Shown: one piece after another, positions 12,100 to 24,405 of the stretch | Layout: the number at the start of each line of letters is the position of its first letter | How positions within the stretch are numbered: position 1 is the first letter of the stretch | Assembly (NCBI GenBank): GCA_022478985.1 | Contig: JAKSZP010013542.1 | Coordinates: 1-64,000, forward strand | Length of the DNA: 64,000 nucleotides | Source of the DNA: Massospora cicadina | Lineage: Eukaryota; Entomophthoromycota; Entomophthoromycetes; Entomophthorales; Entomophthoraceae | Direction of reading: 5' to 3' | Program-made: the position numbers and the translations under genes | Notes under the pieces: generated by a model | Databases searched by the model: none | Told to the model about the DNA's origin: nothing | Seen by the model: only the letters and a program-made list of their open reading frames with translations

Positions 12100-13085
12100 C
12101 ATGGGCAGGATTAGATAGATTAAATAAGAATGGTCTTCTCCATCTCCTGCATCAGGAAATGGTCTCAGAGAACTCAGTATCAGTCAGGTTTAATATTGAG
12201 CTTCTTGGCTTAAATGAGGTTAATGCAGTTATGATATTCATCAGCCGCTATACCAAGCTCTCACTTTTTGTTCCCTGTTTGTCAGCCATTCGTCAGCCTG
12301 ACTCTTTGTGCGGCATGTGTTCTCAAAGTTTGGCTTTCCTCAGGAGATCGTGAGTGATAAGGGTTTCAGTGTACAGCTCATTTTTGGACCATGCTTCTGG
12401 CTATCCTGAAGCTTACGCTGTGCTTCTCCACTGCATACCATCTCATTCTGACAGCCAAACGGAAAGGGTCAACCATATCCCTGAACATTGTCTTAACTGT
12501 TACACCTCTGCCACGCAGGATACCTGGGCAGTTGATATTCTGTTGGCACAGTTCTCATACAACAGTACCACTCACGTATCTACTGGTTTTACCATACAAA
12601 GCTACGCTGGGTATATTACCTAATTTTTACTGACCTTTGCCTTCACCCAGAAGTCCTTGCTGCAGTGAAACATGTGCAGCAAATCCAGAGCATACAATCC
12701 CTGGGTCAGAAGCAACTAACCAAGGCCATCAGAATTGCAAGTGATTTGCGGAATGGAAATGTCTCCCTGCCCATGAGATCAAGGTGTGTCCTCTGTCATG
12801 TTGAATGTACAACACCTGCATATGAAGGTGCCTTTTATGAGTTTTTAAGCAATTTCTCTGGTTCCCATGTGGTGGAGGCAGATTTGTAAAATAGGACGTT
12901 TAGATTGACTCTTCCAGCTCACTGGAAGCAGCACCTCATTTTCCACTTTTGTCAGATGTACCTCATTTAAGGGTAAGAACCCAGTGGTGCCAGAGCAATT
13001 CTGTTGAAGGGATCAGAGGAGGCTGAAGTCAATGTAAATCTGTCCTTGCAGAAATTTCACCACTTGGTACTGTATTATGTGGTCT
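12100..13085 (+). pseudogene. Gypsy-E Pol remnant: integrase core and chromodomain
   Basis: Conceptual frames at 12159-12353, 12354-12623 and 12665-12889 align in order with the integrase of Gypsy-A: SRYTKLSLFVPCLSAI against DRFTKFALFIPCLSFI, then SDSQTERVNHIPEH, then AQFSYNSTTHVST. The segment PAHWKQHLIFH (about 12910-12950) matches the pre-chromodomain region. A worn chromodomain (YYVV.KGFS) ends near 13100. Every domain is broken by stops and frame changes. It is a second chromovirus family, much older than Gypsy-A, and directly precedes the 840-bp LTR. Confidence 0.75.
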
Positions 13086-13185
13086 GAAAGGGTTTTCTTA
13101 GTACAAGAATAGTTGAGTCATGCCTGTGGTTTCCCAGTTGTGAGGTGGTAGAAGGCTTTTCAGTCCTGCACCTGATGCTCCACAC

Positions 13186-14025
13186 TGTAACAAAAAAGGT
13201 TCCAAGACTCACATGACATCTCAATATATGTAACATTACGCCAGAGGAGAGTAGCCTTAATTAAATGGCAGAAATGATAAATATTGAGGTGACAACCATT
13301 AAATTTAGATTAGTTAATCATTGCTCAATGTTTGGCCTGGCGGCAACTAAGTAATTATTCAACTGGGCTGAGGTTAAGTGGTGGCGGATATTACACAAGC
13401 CTCAGCAACCTATATAGACCCAGGGGGTATGCATTTACTGAATTTATGCTTGTACAGGCATCTCCACTTGTGGTCATTAACAGCTTGAGGTGCGGGAGAT
13501 TTTCAGGCCTAAACAATCCCTCAAAAATGACCTCACTTTATATGAGGTCAGGATTCTATGAATTATGGTACCTTGTTGGCAATAGGTCAATGTCCTTGCA
13601 ATTCTGAATGGGTTGTTGGTCAACCTGGATTACAAACTAAACTAGCCAAACAATTTCTAATTAAAATATTACTGAGCAAAAATAGTATTTATTTGGTATT
13701 GGTTTATCTGGTGAGTGACTTCAAAAATGGTTGGGGCGCAGGATGGAAAGACCAGAAACAAGATGGAATTGTAACTCGTGAAAGTTGGAATAGGGTCCAC
13801 TGAAATATAAACCAGATCAAAAGTGCTTAGACTTTGAAATACATTAGGCGCAGTTACTGGGTAATTCCCATATTTTTTTAGCAGGATTGAGATCTAAATT
13901 TTCATAATTTATACTGATAATTAATAAAATACCATGGTTCAATTTTTTTACTCTGTCAGTATGAGACCACCAGACCTACTATCCCAATTTTGTAGCAATA
14001 GATAAATAAAATCCATTCTATTACA
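13186..14025 (+). repeat. LTR copy 1 of an 840-bp direct repeat (probably Gypsy-E 3' LTR)
   Basis: It starts TGTAACA and ends TATTACA, and aligns along its full length with 14371-15210, which is also 840 bp. Orientation is taken from the Gypsy-E integrase immediately upstream. Divergence between the copies is large, with many transitions. No 5-bp target duplication is visible around either copy or the pair. Confidence 0.75.
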
Positions 14026-14370
14026 CTACCTCTCACTAATGGAAAGGCACTCAAGCTTCATTGAGCTGAGCCATTTTAGAAGGGAATCCGCTGATGGGCA
14101 AACTTTCTAGAATAGGTATGTGATTACTGACCAGAAGTCTAAGGGGCATAAAAAGTGTCAATGCTCCCCTTGGAAATCCACTCACAGGTGCAAGAGGCTT
14201 TAACTTCCAGCAGGATGATTGGTAACCCCAACCTCCCCATCCACTATTGGAGGCCAATAAAACTGATGAAGAAGGTGATAAGTATAAATTTGCTAGGCAC
14301 ATTGGTCATCCCCTTATTTTGCAAGATAATAGGAACCTCATCTCGTCCAGAAAAGATGAAGTTGGAATTG
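14026..14370. other. 345-bp segment between the two 840-bp LTR copies
   Basis: Both strands have short open frames (14051-14302 minus; 14155-14451 plus) without recognisable motifs. A purine-rich stretch (AGAAAAGATGAAG, near 14349-14361) precedes the second LTR and could be a polypurine tract. The segment may be what remains of an internal region after deletion or LTR-LTR recombination. Confidence 0.4.
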
Positions 14371-15210
14371 TGTAACAAACAAGGTTCTCAGAACCTTGCA
14401 TGTCATCTTGATATATATAGCCTCATGCAGGAGGAAAGTTGCCACAATTGAATGGCAGAATTATAAATTATAAAGGTTTCAGCCATTGAATTTGGATTCA
14501 TTAATTATTTTCTAATGTGTGTTTGGCAGCAACTCAGTAGATAGCCCATCTGGGCTGAGGTTTGATGTGGCAGAAAATACTCTTTTAGCATCTAGCCAAC
14601 TGTATAGACCAGGGAGTATGCACTTGCTGGTGTTACGCTCTTACAGGTATCTCCACTGGTGACCAATAATCAGGTCATGGCGTGGAGATTCACAGGCTCA
14701 AATAAACCCTCAAAATAAATTTACTTTTTCTGATGTCAGAAGTTCATGGCTTATGGAACCTTATATGTGATAGATCAATGTATTGTAATTCCAGATGGGT
14801 TGTTGGCCAACCTGGATTACAAGTTAAACCATGCAATTTTTTATAGAAAAATGTTGAGCAAAAATGGTAGTTTATTTGATATTGGACTATCTGGTGAGGG
14901 ACTTTATAAACAGTGGGAACGCGGGATGGGAAGACCAGAGACAAGATAGAATTCCAACATAAGAAAGTTAAATTAGGGGTGCACCAGAATATAAACCCAA
15001 CCAAAAAAGCTAAAACTATGAAATACATTAGGCTCAGAAACCAGACAATTCCCAAATATGTACTAACAGGATTAAGACCTAAATTTCCATAAATCTATAC
15101 TGATAAACGATAAAATATGTGGCTTGATCAATTTGAACTGGCAGTATGTGACCACCATTCCTAGTATCTCAATTTCATAAGGATGTGTGAATGTAATCTA
15201 TTCTGTTACA
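14371..15210 (+). repeat. LTR copy 2 of the 840-bp direct repeat
   Basis: It begins TGTAACA and ends TGTTACA, a perfect 7-bp inverted terminal pair, and matches 13186-14025 throughout. The bases just after each copy are loosely similar, so the repeated unit may extend slightly beyond the LTR. Confidence 0.75.
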
Positions 15211-15829
15211 TCCACCCTTTCATGAAGATTATCACTCTATTGGCCATCAAGTTGCTGAAAGCCCATAAGAATGTCACCCTCACTCCAAGTCCCTGGTGGT
15301 GCTCCCCCTGCTAAAAGAGGGAATGATAATGTAAGTCTTGGGGAGCAACCCCTGCATCTTAACTATGAGGAATTTACATTCAGGACAAAGAAGGGGGCTA
15401 TAAAGGCAGCTTTCCCTCTCATTTCCAAGAGCAAACAGCCATGTGGTAGATGAGAAGTGATTGATGGCCTACCTTTTGAAGATTTCTCCCCTACCTCCCC
15501 TTCTCACCACTTAAAAGTTGGTTCAGAATTAGTGGAGTGTTTGGGGTAGCGGCGTCTATAAGAAGCCATCACCAGCAGGAAGTTTGTGGCTGCTCATCTT
15601 ACCTGGTAATCTCTATGACCAATATAGGTTTCATTTATAGTGATAAACTGGTACCCAGCTTAAATGGATAGTCACCTTATATGCTCAGGTTCAAACCCCA
15701 TTAATTTAATTTCCTCTCCACCAGAAAAGATTTACTATCCCCAGCAGTTTTGGGCATAGTAAATATTTTGATGCACAATGGGACCTCCCATACCTACCCC
15801 TGGCCATGGGCGCAACCAGTCATCCATTG
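15211..15829. other. No gene recognised; short unassigned open frame
   Basis: A 60-codon frame at 15271-15453 (starts MSPSLQVPGG) follows the second LTR. Its position would suit a gag start, but I see no motif. The rest is stop-rich. Confidence 0.3.
15825..15829. repeat. Target-site duplication CATTG (left)
   Basis: The five bases before the solo LTR are identical to the five after it at 16450-16454. Confidence 0.75.
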
Positions 15830-16449
15830 TGTAACAAATGGTATTAAGCCATTCGTTGCATTTTGATTTGGGTTCAGATTTTCTGAATCTGAATCAATTT
15901 GTTTAAAAGATTTTTGGTGTTTGTTGGGTTCAAGCGCTGGGTTATGCCTCACCTGAATTATTGATTAGGCCCTTGTGAGCCTAATTAATGGTTTGGGTGA
16001 GGCCCCAGAAGGGCGACTTTTAAGGTTGAGCCCATGCAATTCCAAACTTTGTTCAGAATTTCTCTCTCTCTTTCTCTGGTGGCCTCGGGGCTGCCCTTAC
16101 CTTATCTTACCTGATGATCCGCAAACAACAATTTTTTGTCATGTTAACAAAAAACTTGGATTTTTGGTTTGATCTCCCTCAAATATCCTGTCTTTTCCTT
16201 GGTGTGTTCGCGGCATCAGATTATTGGGATCCTGTTTGTCAGCAATTTTTTATTCAATAATAAGTAAAATAAGGTTAATTCTGGGGTTTGCAACCTTGCT
16301 TACCTATTTTGTCTTTTTCTCACTTCAAATTTCCCTAATTCCAAGGTTTACTACCTTGAGAGTCCAGCTCACACTGGACGTTTGGCATGAATTGTGTCGA
16401 ACCTAAGGTAAGATGGTGATCAGAAACTGGAACATTTCCAACCATTACA
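15830..16449. repeat. Solo LTR, 620 bp, with CATTG target duplication
   Basis: It begins TGTAACA, ends CATTACA, and is flanked on both sides by CATTG. This is the standard mark of an LTR-element insertion later reduced to one LTR by recombination. Its termini resemble those of the 840-bp LTR at 13186, but the internal sequence differs, so it is a separate family. A pyrimidine tract (TCTCTCTCTCTTTCTC, about 16060) and an AATAAT/AATAAG cluster near 16255 lie inside. Confidence 0.75.
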
Positions 16450-16454
16450 CATTG

Positions 16455-17280
16455 ATTAATTTTCATCAATATGCCAAACAAAGTTGTGCCAAAAGTAAAA
16501 TTTATTGCAAAAGTTTGAGACTAATTCAGTCAGGCAGGTTGAAGCTAAACCAGAATTGTGAGCAGTTTAGGGTGTCAATCTGCCAGAATTGATTGTGATT
16601 GCATCTACCATAATTAATGCTAATTTTCTTGCTCCCCATATAAAGTTTATAAGGCAGCAGTCCACAACAGGTCCTGTTTCACTTCATTTTCATTATCTCT
16701 CTTCCCTTAGTTTTAAAAATAAAATTATTGTGATTTCCTCAATCTTAATTAAATTTAAGTAACTTTTGATATCAATCTCCAGCTGTGTTCCAAGTTTAAG
16801 ATTACTTGGTAGGTGATGGCATTGTCCCTACTCACACTTAATCAAATTGTGTGGATGGCTGTGCCAGCGTTATTCTGACTATTGCTCTGGATTATAACTC
16901 ACCTTAATTGCCAGCACAATCTTATTATCAGCACGCTCCATGATAGGAACCATCCTAAACTAAGGTGACAAAGAGATTTACCATATAGATTATGAAAGAC
17001 TAAATTGTCTCAAAGGAAGTTGTCTCATCATCTTTTTCTTCTTGAAGCTCAGGAAGATCCTTATTGTTAGTCCAAGAGGGAACATTCTGGACCTAATAAA
17101 CCCCAATACCCTATATAAAAAAGCTTAAATAAAATATTATTGTTTTTTGCTTACATATTTTATATAAGCTTCCTATCCATAGGACTTCAATGAGGACATT
17201 CATCAAGCTTTGGCCATCCTAATAGTTCTGGACCCTTGCTGTATCTAGATTAAAGATAACCATATCCAACTATTAGAATA
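16455..17280. other. No gene recognised
   Basis: AT-rich, stop-rich sequence. The last 120 bp may be the RNase H to integrase linker of the remnant that follows. Confidence 0.35.
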
Positions 17281-17289
17281 TTTAAATCT

Positions 17290-18345
17290 TGTTCCTTTGC
17301 CCAATGTTGCTATACACTGTTCCAACAAATGGAAGCTCACAATACCCTGGGACATGGAGGAAACTATAAAATGTATAAATAGATCAAGATTCACTACTGT
17401 TGGGAAGTAATCTTAGACTCTGGAGTAGAATTTTGGGTGTCTGCATATCTTTTCAGAAATAATTGTCATATAAGGCTAAGTATAAGTATCAGTCAATGAC
17501 ACAGCAGCCATTCCATACCATCAGTTTAGATATTTTAGGTTCACTACATTAAATCATCAGGAGGAAAGTGACTTATCCTTGTAGGAATTGACCACTTTAA
17601 AAAATGGAAAGAATTGATCACCATTCCTGCACAAACTACCAAGGCCACTTCTATATTCTTAAATCAATATGAATACATTAGGCATGGTTGTCCTCAGGTA
17701 TTGCTATCTAATAATGGGAAAACTTTAGCTTGAGAGTTGTGAATATCTTAGCAACAAGCATGAGTACACAACAGCTCTTCTCAACTCCCTATAACCTATC
17801 TATTGATGTAAATAATAAAGAGTGAATGGGACATTAGTTTCAGCATTTATATAAATGGCTACTTCCAACCCCTCAACTGGGATCCATACCTCCCAAACAC
17901 ACTGATGGCTTGCCAGATAATCTATCATATTATCAACATATTACTATTTAAGGCTCTATGTAGAAGAGAACCTGGCATCCTGGCCCTATCTGCGCACAAA
18001 GTTACCAGTGATAACATAGAGCCTGAAAAAAGTGTTAATAAGAATTAGTACAAAGAATTATTCAACTTCAGTCATATGCAATGACAAATCTGGCCAAAAC
18101 AGTTACCAGAGAAGGCCAGTCAGCAAATGCAACCTGCCAACCTTTGCCCACATTTTAATTTTAAAATTAGTCTTATACTACCACAACTGCATAGCGCCAT
18201 GTGGAGGAAGATTGCATTCTATCTGGAAAGGAGCATACATCATAACTTATAAGCGTGGAGATGGATACTCAATTAAGCCTTTAGAAACTGGAGTCACAAA
18301 TAATTGTGTACATAGTCAATTTTTTGTTCTGGTACACCCCTGACA
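17290..18345 (+). pseudogene. Gypsy integrase remnant (Gypsy-D-like)
   Basis: The zinc-binding N-terminal region is visible (HNTLGHGG, then worn Cys positions, about 17337-17470), followed by the core. Core marks are ISLDILG (about 17524-17545), RHGCPQVLLSNNGKT (about 17680-17720, with the second catalytic Asp changed to Asn) and NWDPYLPNTLM (about 17878-17910). The C-terminal part (18032-18343) ends with KGAYIITYKRGDGYSI, which matches YKVIYKRDNEHSI at the Pol end of Gypsy-D. Several stops are one transition from the expected codon (for example KE*MG for KERMG). No LTRs could be assigned. Confidence 0.7.
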
Positions 18346-20818
18346 ATATTCTTGAAGGGGATGACTTCAGATGTCAGGGTATCAGGCATACTAAGAATAA
18401 TATCAATCAAGCAATACAAATTAATGACTTGTTGAGTAAACCTAATCTATAGATCTTAGCAAAACCTCTGATTTACTATATGTTAGATTTAAATGTGATG
18501 CTCAAAAAATATGTGAAAATCTCTTAAGTTCCAACCCAAGGTCTCAATCCCCAGATAAAAGATTAGTTAGTCAAGTTAATATAACTTCAGGATGTGAAGC
18601 GATGACTCCGTTGTATAACTTAATAGGCTGAAAATTGGATAGTACCTTTAAAGTGGTACAGATTTAGAATCTGCCTGAAGGTCAACTTGAATAATACAAA
18701 GTTTTATCTAACTGGCTATTCAGAGTGTAATGCCACCTAGAGAATTTGGGTTACAAAGGCATTCATGAATCCAAATGTAATATCCAATGAAAAGCCTCCA
18801 TTTAGATAGCCTTTGTATCATTATACTGTTCCATTTCCTTATGGGGATTATATTGTTAACATTAACATATAATTATCTACAATCTATTTTGTAACAAAGT
18901 TGCACCTTTTTATCTAAATCTCCTGTTTGGTGACTTTACTTTGATAAGTCCCTTCTCCTTCTTACCATAGGATGTATAATTTATTTATCAGGACTTAAGC
19001 AAGGCTTAGCCACCCTAATTAAAATAAACAAGGTCCTTGCAAAAGCCTTAGACTTGAAGCAAGTGTTGAGTGTTGGGCTTCTTGGGATTAGCACCATCGA
19101 GCATCGCAAAAATGGAAGCCCTACGATGCTTAATAAAAGTGGGCACCCTAACTCTCGAATGACAAATACAGTGAATCTATAGCTATATCAGGCTCAATGT
19201 TAAACCCATTAAGGCGAAAACTTTTTTCAACAGTTTTTAGGGGTAAAATAAAAGATGGAAAAAATGCTATGCCTACACTTAGCTATCACTTATGAAACGC
19301 AGTTAAAACAAGGTACATCAATTCTCAGTGTCCTATACACGGGTTCCCACAATTAAAAGCTAAGCAACTAAATGTATAAGCCTACACTTCCTCCCCAGTT
19401 GTAGTGTCCAGATATATTTGGCCATCAATCTTTAAGATCGGTTCCTAAACTACCCTAAACTGCAGCATCACCTCAAACTGATACCCTTTGAGTAGGGTGG
19501 ATAGTAGATCCCTACTATACAGGATGATAATATGAAAATCTCATGGCTTTACATCCTTCCAGAGTTGCTTTTGGGGCTTTAATTATACCCCAGAGCACCA
19601 GCTCAGATTATCTGTTTGAAAATTTGTTTTGGAACTCATCTAAAACTTTGAACCAACTCAATACCCTGGCATAAGGGCAACATGATGCCCAGGTAAAAGC
19701 TCCACCGTTACATGCTCTTACCCCACCACTTTCTTGTTGTGCCATTTATATTAGACAGATCAACTGCTCCATTTATTTCACCATTTTAGATGGCACGAAG
19801 TTAAGCCTTAGATCATCCCCCTCAGCGTTGCCAAGGCTATTGCCCCTACCCTGGGCCGCTATTAACAATAATTAGAGGCGTGCTATATCTCACCCGCCCT
19901 GGTACCGTTATGGTATGCGTTGCTTCCCTCTGGAATACCGACTCGTAACCTTTAAAGCGCACAGCACGCTTGTAATGCTCTGGGCTATAATACTATTACA
20001 GTTATACCCCGCTTAACGCTAGTATACATCCCTTGACAATTCGTGTAAAATGAAAAGTGTTAAATTCAAAATTTACGTATTCATTACATTTACGATGATA
20101 GATATAGATACAATATGATCGGTCCTGTATATGTAATTGTTAATATGTAACATGAACATTTTCTTAAAAAACACGTTATGGCTAGTTCACGTTATGTGGG
20201 GTCACGCAAAGCAGGATAGAACTGTAACCCATTTTTAAAACCAGGTCAACATCATACTTATGATAGAACTTATCCATCCGGGACCAACTATTCGTACGTT
20301 TATTCCCAGGCGGCCGATTGGTCGAGCCTGATGCTGGTCACCCTGGCACCAGATCTTAAATGCTACACGTGAGCCTAGACCGGCCGCCCATCGAACAAGT
20401 TGGACGCTAAACTCAACCCGCTCTTAAACACCAGAATGACATCATCCCCAATGCGTAGGTTCAACTTAGGCTTTCATATCATAGGGTAGACATCAGCAGC
20501 TGAGAGCAGTTAGCCCTTCAAGCAAGGTAAAGGTGAGTATAACCCCAATCGAACTAACCAAGGGAAGGTAAAGTAAACACGGGAAGAAGAGACTGTGGAG
20601 TGTGGGATAAAATGTCAATGTAAGAAGAATTTTAACCCCTCCTTATGACCCACGTTAAATTCAACCACAGTAAAAATACTTATTGCCAACCTGAAGCAAA
20701 ATTTAAAAACTGGAGAATATACCTTAAACGCCACATAACTGTTTAGATGGGCCAATTTTACCGATGGCCGAGAACGGTAAAAATAAATATGAGAGCGCAG
20801 GTAGGGGACGAAGCCGGT
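18346..20818. other. Intergenic region downstream of the LON/RING gene, nothing recognised
   Basis: I found no gene, RNA gene or repeat here. From about 19.4 kb the sequence becomes less AT-rich and has fewer homopolymers, like the LON/RING gene and unlike the transposon debris. This is therefore probably ordinary host intergenic DNA. A short inverted match (GGCGGCCG at about 20310, CGGCCGCC at about 20381) could form a hairpin. Confidence 0.4.
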
Positions 20819-22090
20819 TTACATCGTAGCACAGATGCGCCCGAACCACCAATGATTTTTGATGCCGGATATCCAACGAAGGACCATCCGGAGGCGCTCC
20901 CGGGTCGAGACGACGGGGAGGATGGCATACTTCTCTTGCTCGTTGATCGGAACTATAGAGGCTTATCCAAAATGAAAGGTCCGAAGGTTCGGAAGGCATG
21001 GGTCCGACCGTGGCGTTGAGCCGCTGGTAAAGCCAGGGTGCAGAGCTACTCTTCAACGCCTCGATGAACGATATACACTCGGCTTGTAACTGGGGGACGG
21101 TGAGGCCATCATCCGGATTACAGTTGCTAAGGTAGGAGCCTACCTCAGCGTTCGGGCTTGAAGAGCGTGAATCAGCCATTAGCTCATCATCCTCAATACG
21201 CTCGACTCTCCCAATATTATACCCATCGCGGATGCCGCGCTCGAGGATACGGAACCGGTAGCTGCCGATGGCGTTAATCATATATCGGCCATCCTGTAGC
21301 ATCTCTACGTCTCGAACCTCAACCATAGTACCGTACTCGTGAAACCCCACCCCGTGGTTGGATCGGAGAACCATGCCAAAACGCCGGCGTTGGGATTCCA
21401 AGCATCGCCGAATCATGAGTCGATATCGGGACTCAAACACGTGCAGATAGCATGGCATCTTTGGAAATACCAGGGAGCATATGAATAGGGGGGTTTCATC
21501 AACTCTCGGTTTGTGACCTCCTGATATAAAGATTCCCTGCGCTGAGCGATAAGGTGGGGGAATAGCTGAGTGATGATGAAGGTAAGGGTAAGGTTGGAAG
21601 GGTGATGAGAAAAGTAGCGATAGCTGGGCAATTTCCAACGGCAGGCCGGGCACTTGTCACTGTAGTCAAGAGAGCGAAGGAGACACTGTTTGCAGGTGGT
21701 GTGACCACACGAGGTGGTGATGGGGTCTAAGAAGACCATGTAGCACAATTGGCATTCCAGCTCTCGGAGCACGAATTCGGAGATATTTTCACTGCTTGGG
21801 ACGTGTTCAAACGCGACGAGTGTCTTTGATAAAGTAACGTCCAGCTTGGGATGGCGATCAAAATGCAGTTGTCCACATCCAGCAACCGGGCAAGTGATAG
21901 AAATGCCTGTTGGGAGACACTGCAAACACATGGTGTGGCCACAGCTGAGGGTGGTGGGGCGAGAAAGAGATTTCTGGCAACATGGGCATAGGAGAGCACT
22001 TCTAATAAGATGTAACGCTCGGTTGGCCTCCTGTAACTGAAGCTGGTAAGCTTCTCTAGCTTTTGAACGCGTCATGATAACCATTTTCAT
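20819..22090 (-). CDS. LON N-terminal domain and RING-finger protein (two frameshifts)
   Basis: This is a probable E3 ubiquitin ligase of the fungal RING-RING-LON type. From the first ATG, RING 1 spans residues about 35-72 (CPCC, CGHTMCLQC, CPVAGC) and RING 2 about 113-150 (CQLC, CGHTTCKQC, CPAC). The LON domain follows (TPLFICSLVFPKMPCYLHVF; ESRYRLMIRR; GSYRFRI) and ends with WISGIKNHWWFG, stop at 20819-20821. The family uses RINGs for ubiquitin transfer; the LON part is thought to bind substrate. The reading needs two single-base shifts: near 21500 (one base missing between REL and DETPLF) and near 20946 (one base extra before INEQEKY). All RING cysteines and the histidines are intact. Either the gene is a recent pseudogene or the assembly has two indel errors. 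An ATG at 22075 (MTRSKA) is an alternative start. No introns are needed. Confidence 0.85.
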
Positions 22091-22250
22091 CTGCCCTCCC
22101 CAGAAAGACGCGTTTATAACTGGCTGCCTCTACCCTGCCACGCCATCTCGCATGTTTAAAAGCAAACAGTGTCGGATCCAATTGACATAACCGTTAAGGT
22201 TAAGTTTAAGCTTGGGGGCCAAGATCGTAGATGCTGGTTTAAATTTCGAT
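22091..22250 (-). promoter_or_regulatory. Probable promoter region of the LON/RING gene
   Basis: On the minus strand, a GTTATAAACGCG sequence lies about 20-30 bp before the first ATG. It combines a TATA-like motif with part of an ACGCGT box (22109-22114 on the plus strand), the site bound by MBF-type cell-cycle factors in yeasts. The spacing is short if the first ATG is used and better for the ATG at 22075. This is pattern matching only. Confidence 0.25.
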
Positions 22251-23858
22251 CTCCAACCGACCTAACCCACCATATGATTTTATGCTGATCGGAATTTCAT
22301 CCCAATCTCGATTTCTAACCTCACTTCCCACCTTTGGCCCAATAATCCCATTCCTTCCAATAGAATTGTCTCAATTGGATTCCATAATCTCAATTGAATC
22401 GGATCGGTTAATCGAGATCGCTTTCAGCAAATTTCTACTTGGAGCTATTTTTGATTGGTTAAAAAAAGGTTATATGGCGAGCAACGCTCTTATAGCTTTA
22501 TTAAACCGCAAACTGCTTAATACCGTTGAGTTTATAATTACCAAACGATTTTAATCGATTATTTTGGTTCTTAAATTGGTAGATGAGATGGCCATCGATA
22601 AGTTTAGGATTAAACCTATCGAATTAACCAATTGACCACCTAAAAAGCGACAACTAATCTTTTATCAAATTGACCAAATAACCACCAACTGCTTGGTAAG
22701 CAATTAAACCAATAGAATTAACCGAATACCCCCAAACCTAACCCGCTAAACCGAAACGATAACAATTACCATTAAAATTTTATATCATTTTTAAATCCTA
22801 CGTATAACATTTATTTCCATTATTATAATTGAGAATTTAGAAAATAGCTTACAAAGGTTCCCAAAATTCGTAAAGTATTTTACCAAGTTTAGTTATTTTT
22901 ATTCATTTTTTAGGAAATAATATACCTCATATATACATAAAATAATATATTTAAAAAGAGAGAGAGATTTGTGCCAAGTTTGGTTATTTTTGGTTTATTC
23001 GTTTGGGAGGAGATGTACCATAAGTATACATATATACACAATGATTTTTATTTATATAAAGATACTTATAGTTACAAGGGAATGTTATATGATAGGTTCA
23101 TTGCCTTAAAGGGTTGGTATTACCCAAGAGCTGCTTATGAGGGCTAAGCTATCTTTGCATTCTCGATAATCATTTTTCCCATAGCAGCCATCGAGGTATT
23201 AAGTTATATAGCCACAGACTTCACGATATAATAGTACAGAGGTTATATCTAATTTTTAAAATTTTACCATTTCGATAATTGAATGATCATTTCTAATAGC
23301 ACCTATAAAAAGTTTGAGAGTATCATCATCTATTTTCTGAGGTTTAGTAAACCTAGCCAATCAAAATCAAACAGATAACCCTAGATTTGCAGCTTTTCTT
23401 TAGTTTAGCCTGCTTGCATTGGAGTTTGACGAATAAGCTATAAATGTCAACAAAGATCAATTACATACCACAGATAAGATTGCCCCCTCCCACTCTGTAT
23501 AGGAGAGTTTTGTCAACTTTATAAAGCAATATCCTTGACTTAAATTTGGTTTTCCCAATTCTAAATTAAAAGGTTATCTAGAAAAAAGTCAATGTGACAG
23601 TTAACTCTGATCCACCTATAATCGCCTCGTAGTTTATATTTGAAATGTGGATATTATGTGCAACCCATCAACGCTTGTCCATACTTTATTTACAAAAGTT
23701 TGGTATATTACTAAATTTAGAGTATAATTAAGATCAGCCTAACTGGATACCTTATTTATTTAGTTATAAGCTCTGAGAGCTTATCCATCGCCTAGAAATT
23801 TATCTAAGCCTTATATGGCAGATCTAACTTTTTCCTTTAGTTTCACCTTTCTAATGTT
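22251..23858. other. AT-rich intergenic sequence, no gene
   Basis: Strongly AT-rich with scattered short A and T runs. The 22282-22554 (+) open frame has no recognisable motif. A short GA run occurs near 22957. No gypsy or LINE sequence was recognised. Confidence 0.4.
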
Positions 23859-23914
23859 GAGATGCAAGTATATCTGGGCACTACTAGTGCTAAAAAAGAG
23901 ATGCAAGTATATCT
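23859..23914 (+). mobile_element. Micro-insertion S1: 22-bp retroposed 3' end with 17-bp target duplication
   Basis: The insert (23876-23897) reads GGGCACTACTAGTGC plus TAAAAAA. It is flanked by perfect 17-bp copies of GAGATGCAAGTATATCT (23859-23875 and 23898-23914). The insert matches the last bases of the 1.9-kb retroposon at 28657-30570 (sense orientation), ending in its A tail. This is what extreme 5' truncation during target-primed reverse transcription would leave. Confidence 0.85.
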
Positions 23915-24349
23915 TACAATATTAATACCCAAGTGTTATGCTATATCATAGAGATTAACCCTTTGTTAAGCATCATTATACCAAAAAACCCATGGTTGTG
24001 TCAAAAACACAAACAATGGTATTTAAACCTCAACCCTATTTTAAGGCCAGTGCTAGTTATCACACTAAGTAAAAAGTATTGTAGCCAAAAGGAAATTACC
24101 ATATTTAGACTATACTATCAATGTGACGTTTAGTCAAAGTATGTGATTTCATAAATTGCCATTTCGCATGAAGATAGACTACCATATGCAACCAAAAGTT
24201 CACAATCTATTATTCACCTAAATTTTGTGAGATAAGAGATCATGTTGATGGCATAATTAATTATCAAGCATGTTAGAATAGCTAAGATTTATATCGACGG
24301 TATACTTAAAAGGGAGAGGCCTTGGTTTAATAAGATATATGCTTAATTT

Positions 24350-24405
24350 ACATAGCATATAAACCTATTTTAGTACTAGTGGAGCCCAACACAAAATATA
24401 ACCCT
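24350..24405 (-). mobile_element. Micro-insertion S2: about 22-bp retroposed 3' end, worn target duplication
   Basis: The insert (24367-24388) on the plus strand reads ATTTTAGTACTAGTGGAGCC, i.e. the 3' end of the retroposon in minus orientation. The flanks 24350-24366 and 24389-24405 match at 13 of 17 positions, so this is probably an older event than its neighbours. Confidence 0.65.

Noticed and set aside
13186..15210. Tandem repeat or CRISPR-like array
   Set aside because: Only two long copies with LTR-type termini; no short regular repeats or spacers anywhere in the window.
20305..20390. GGCGGCCG inverted pair as terminal repeats of a small DNA element
   Set aside because: Only 8 bp match, 70 bp apart, with no target duplication and no second copy.
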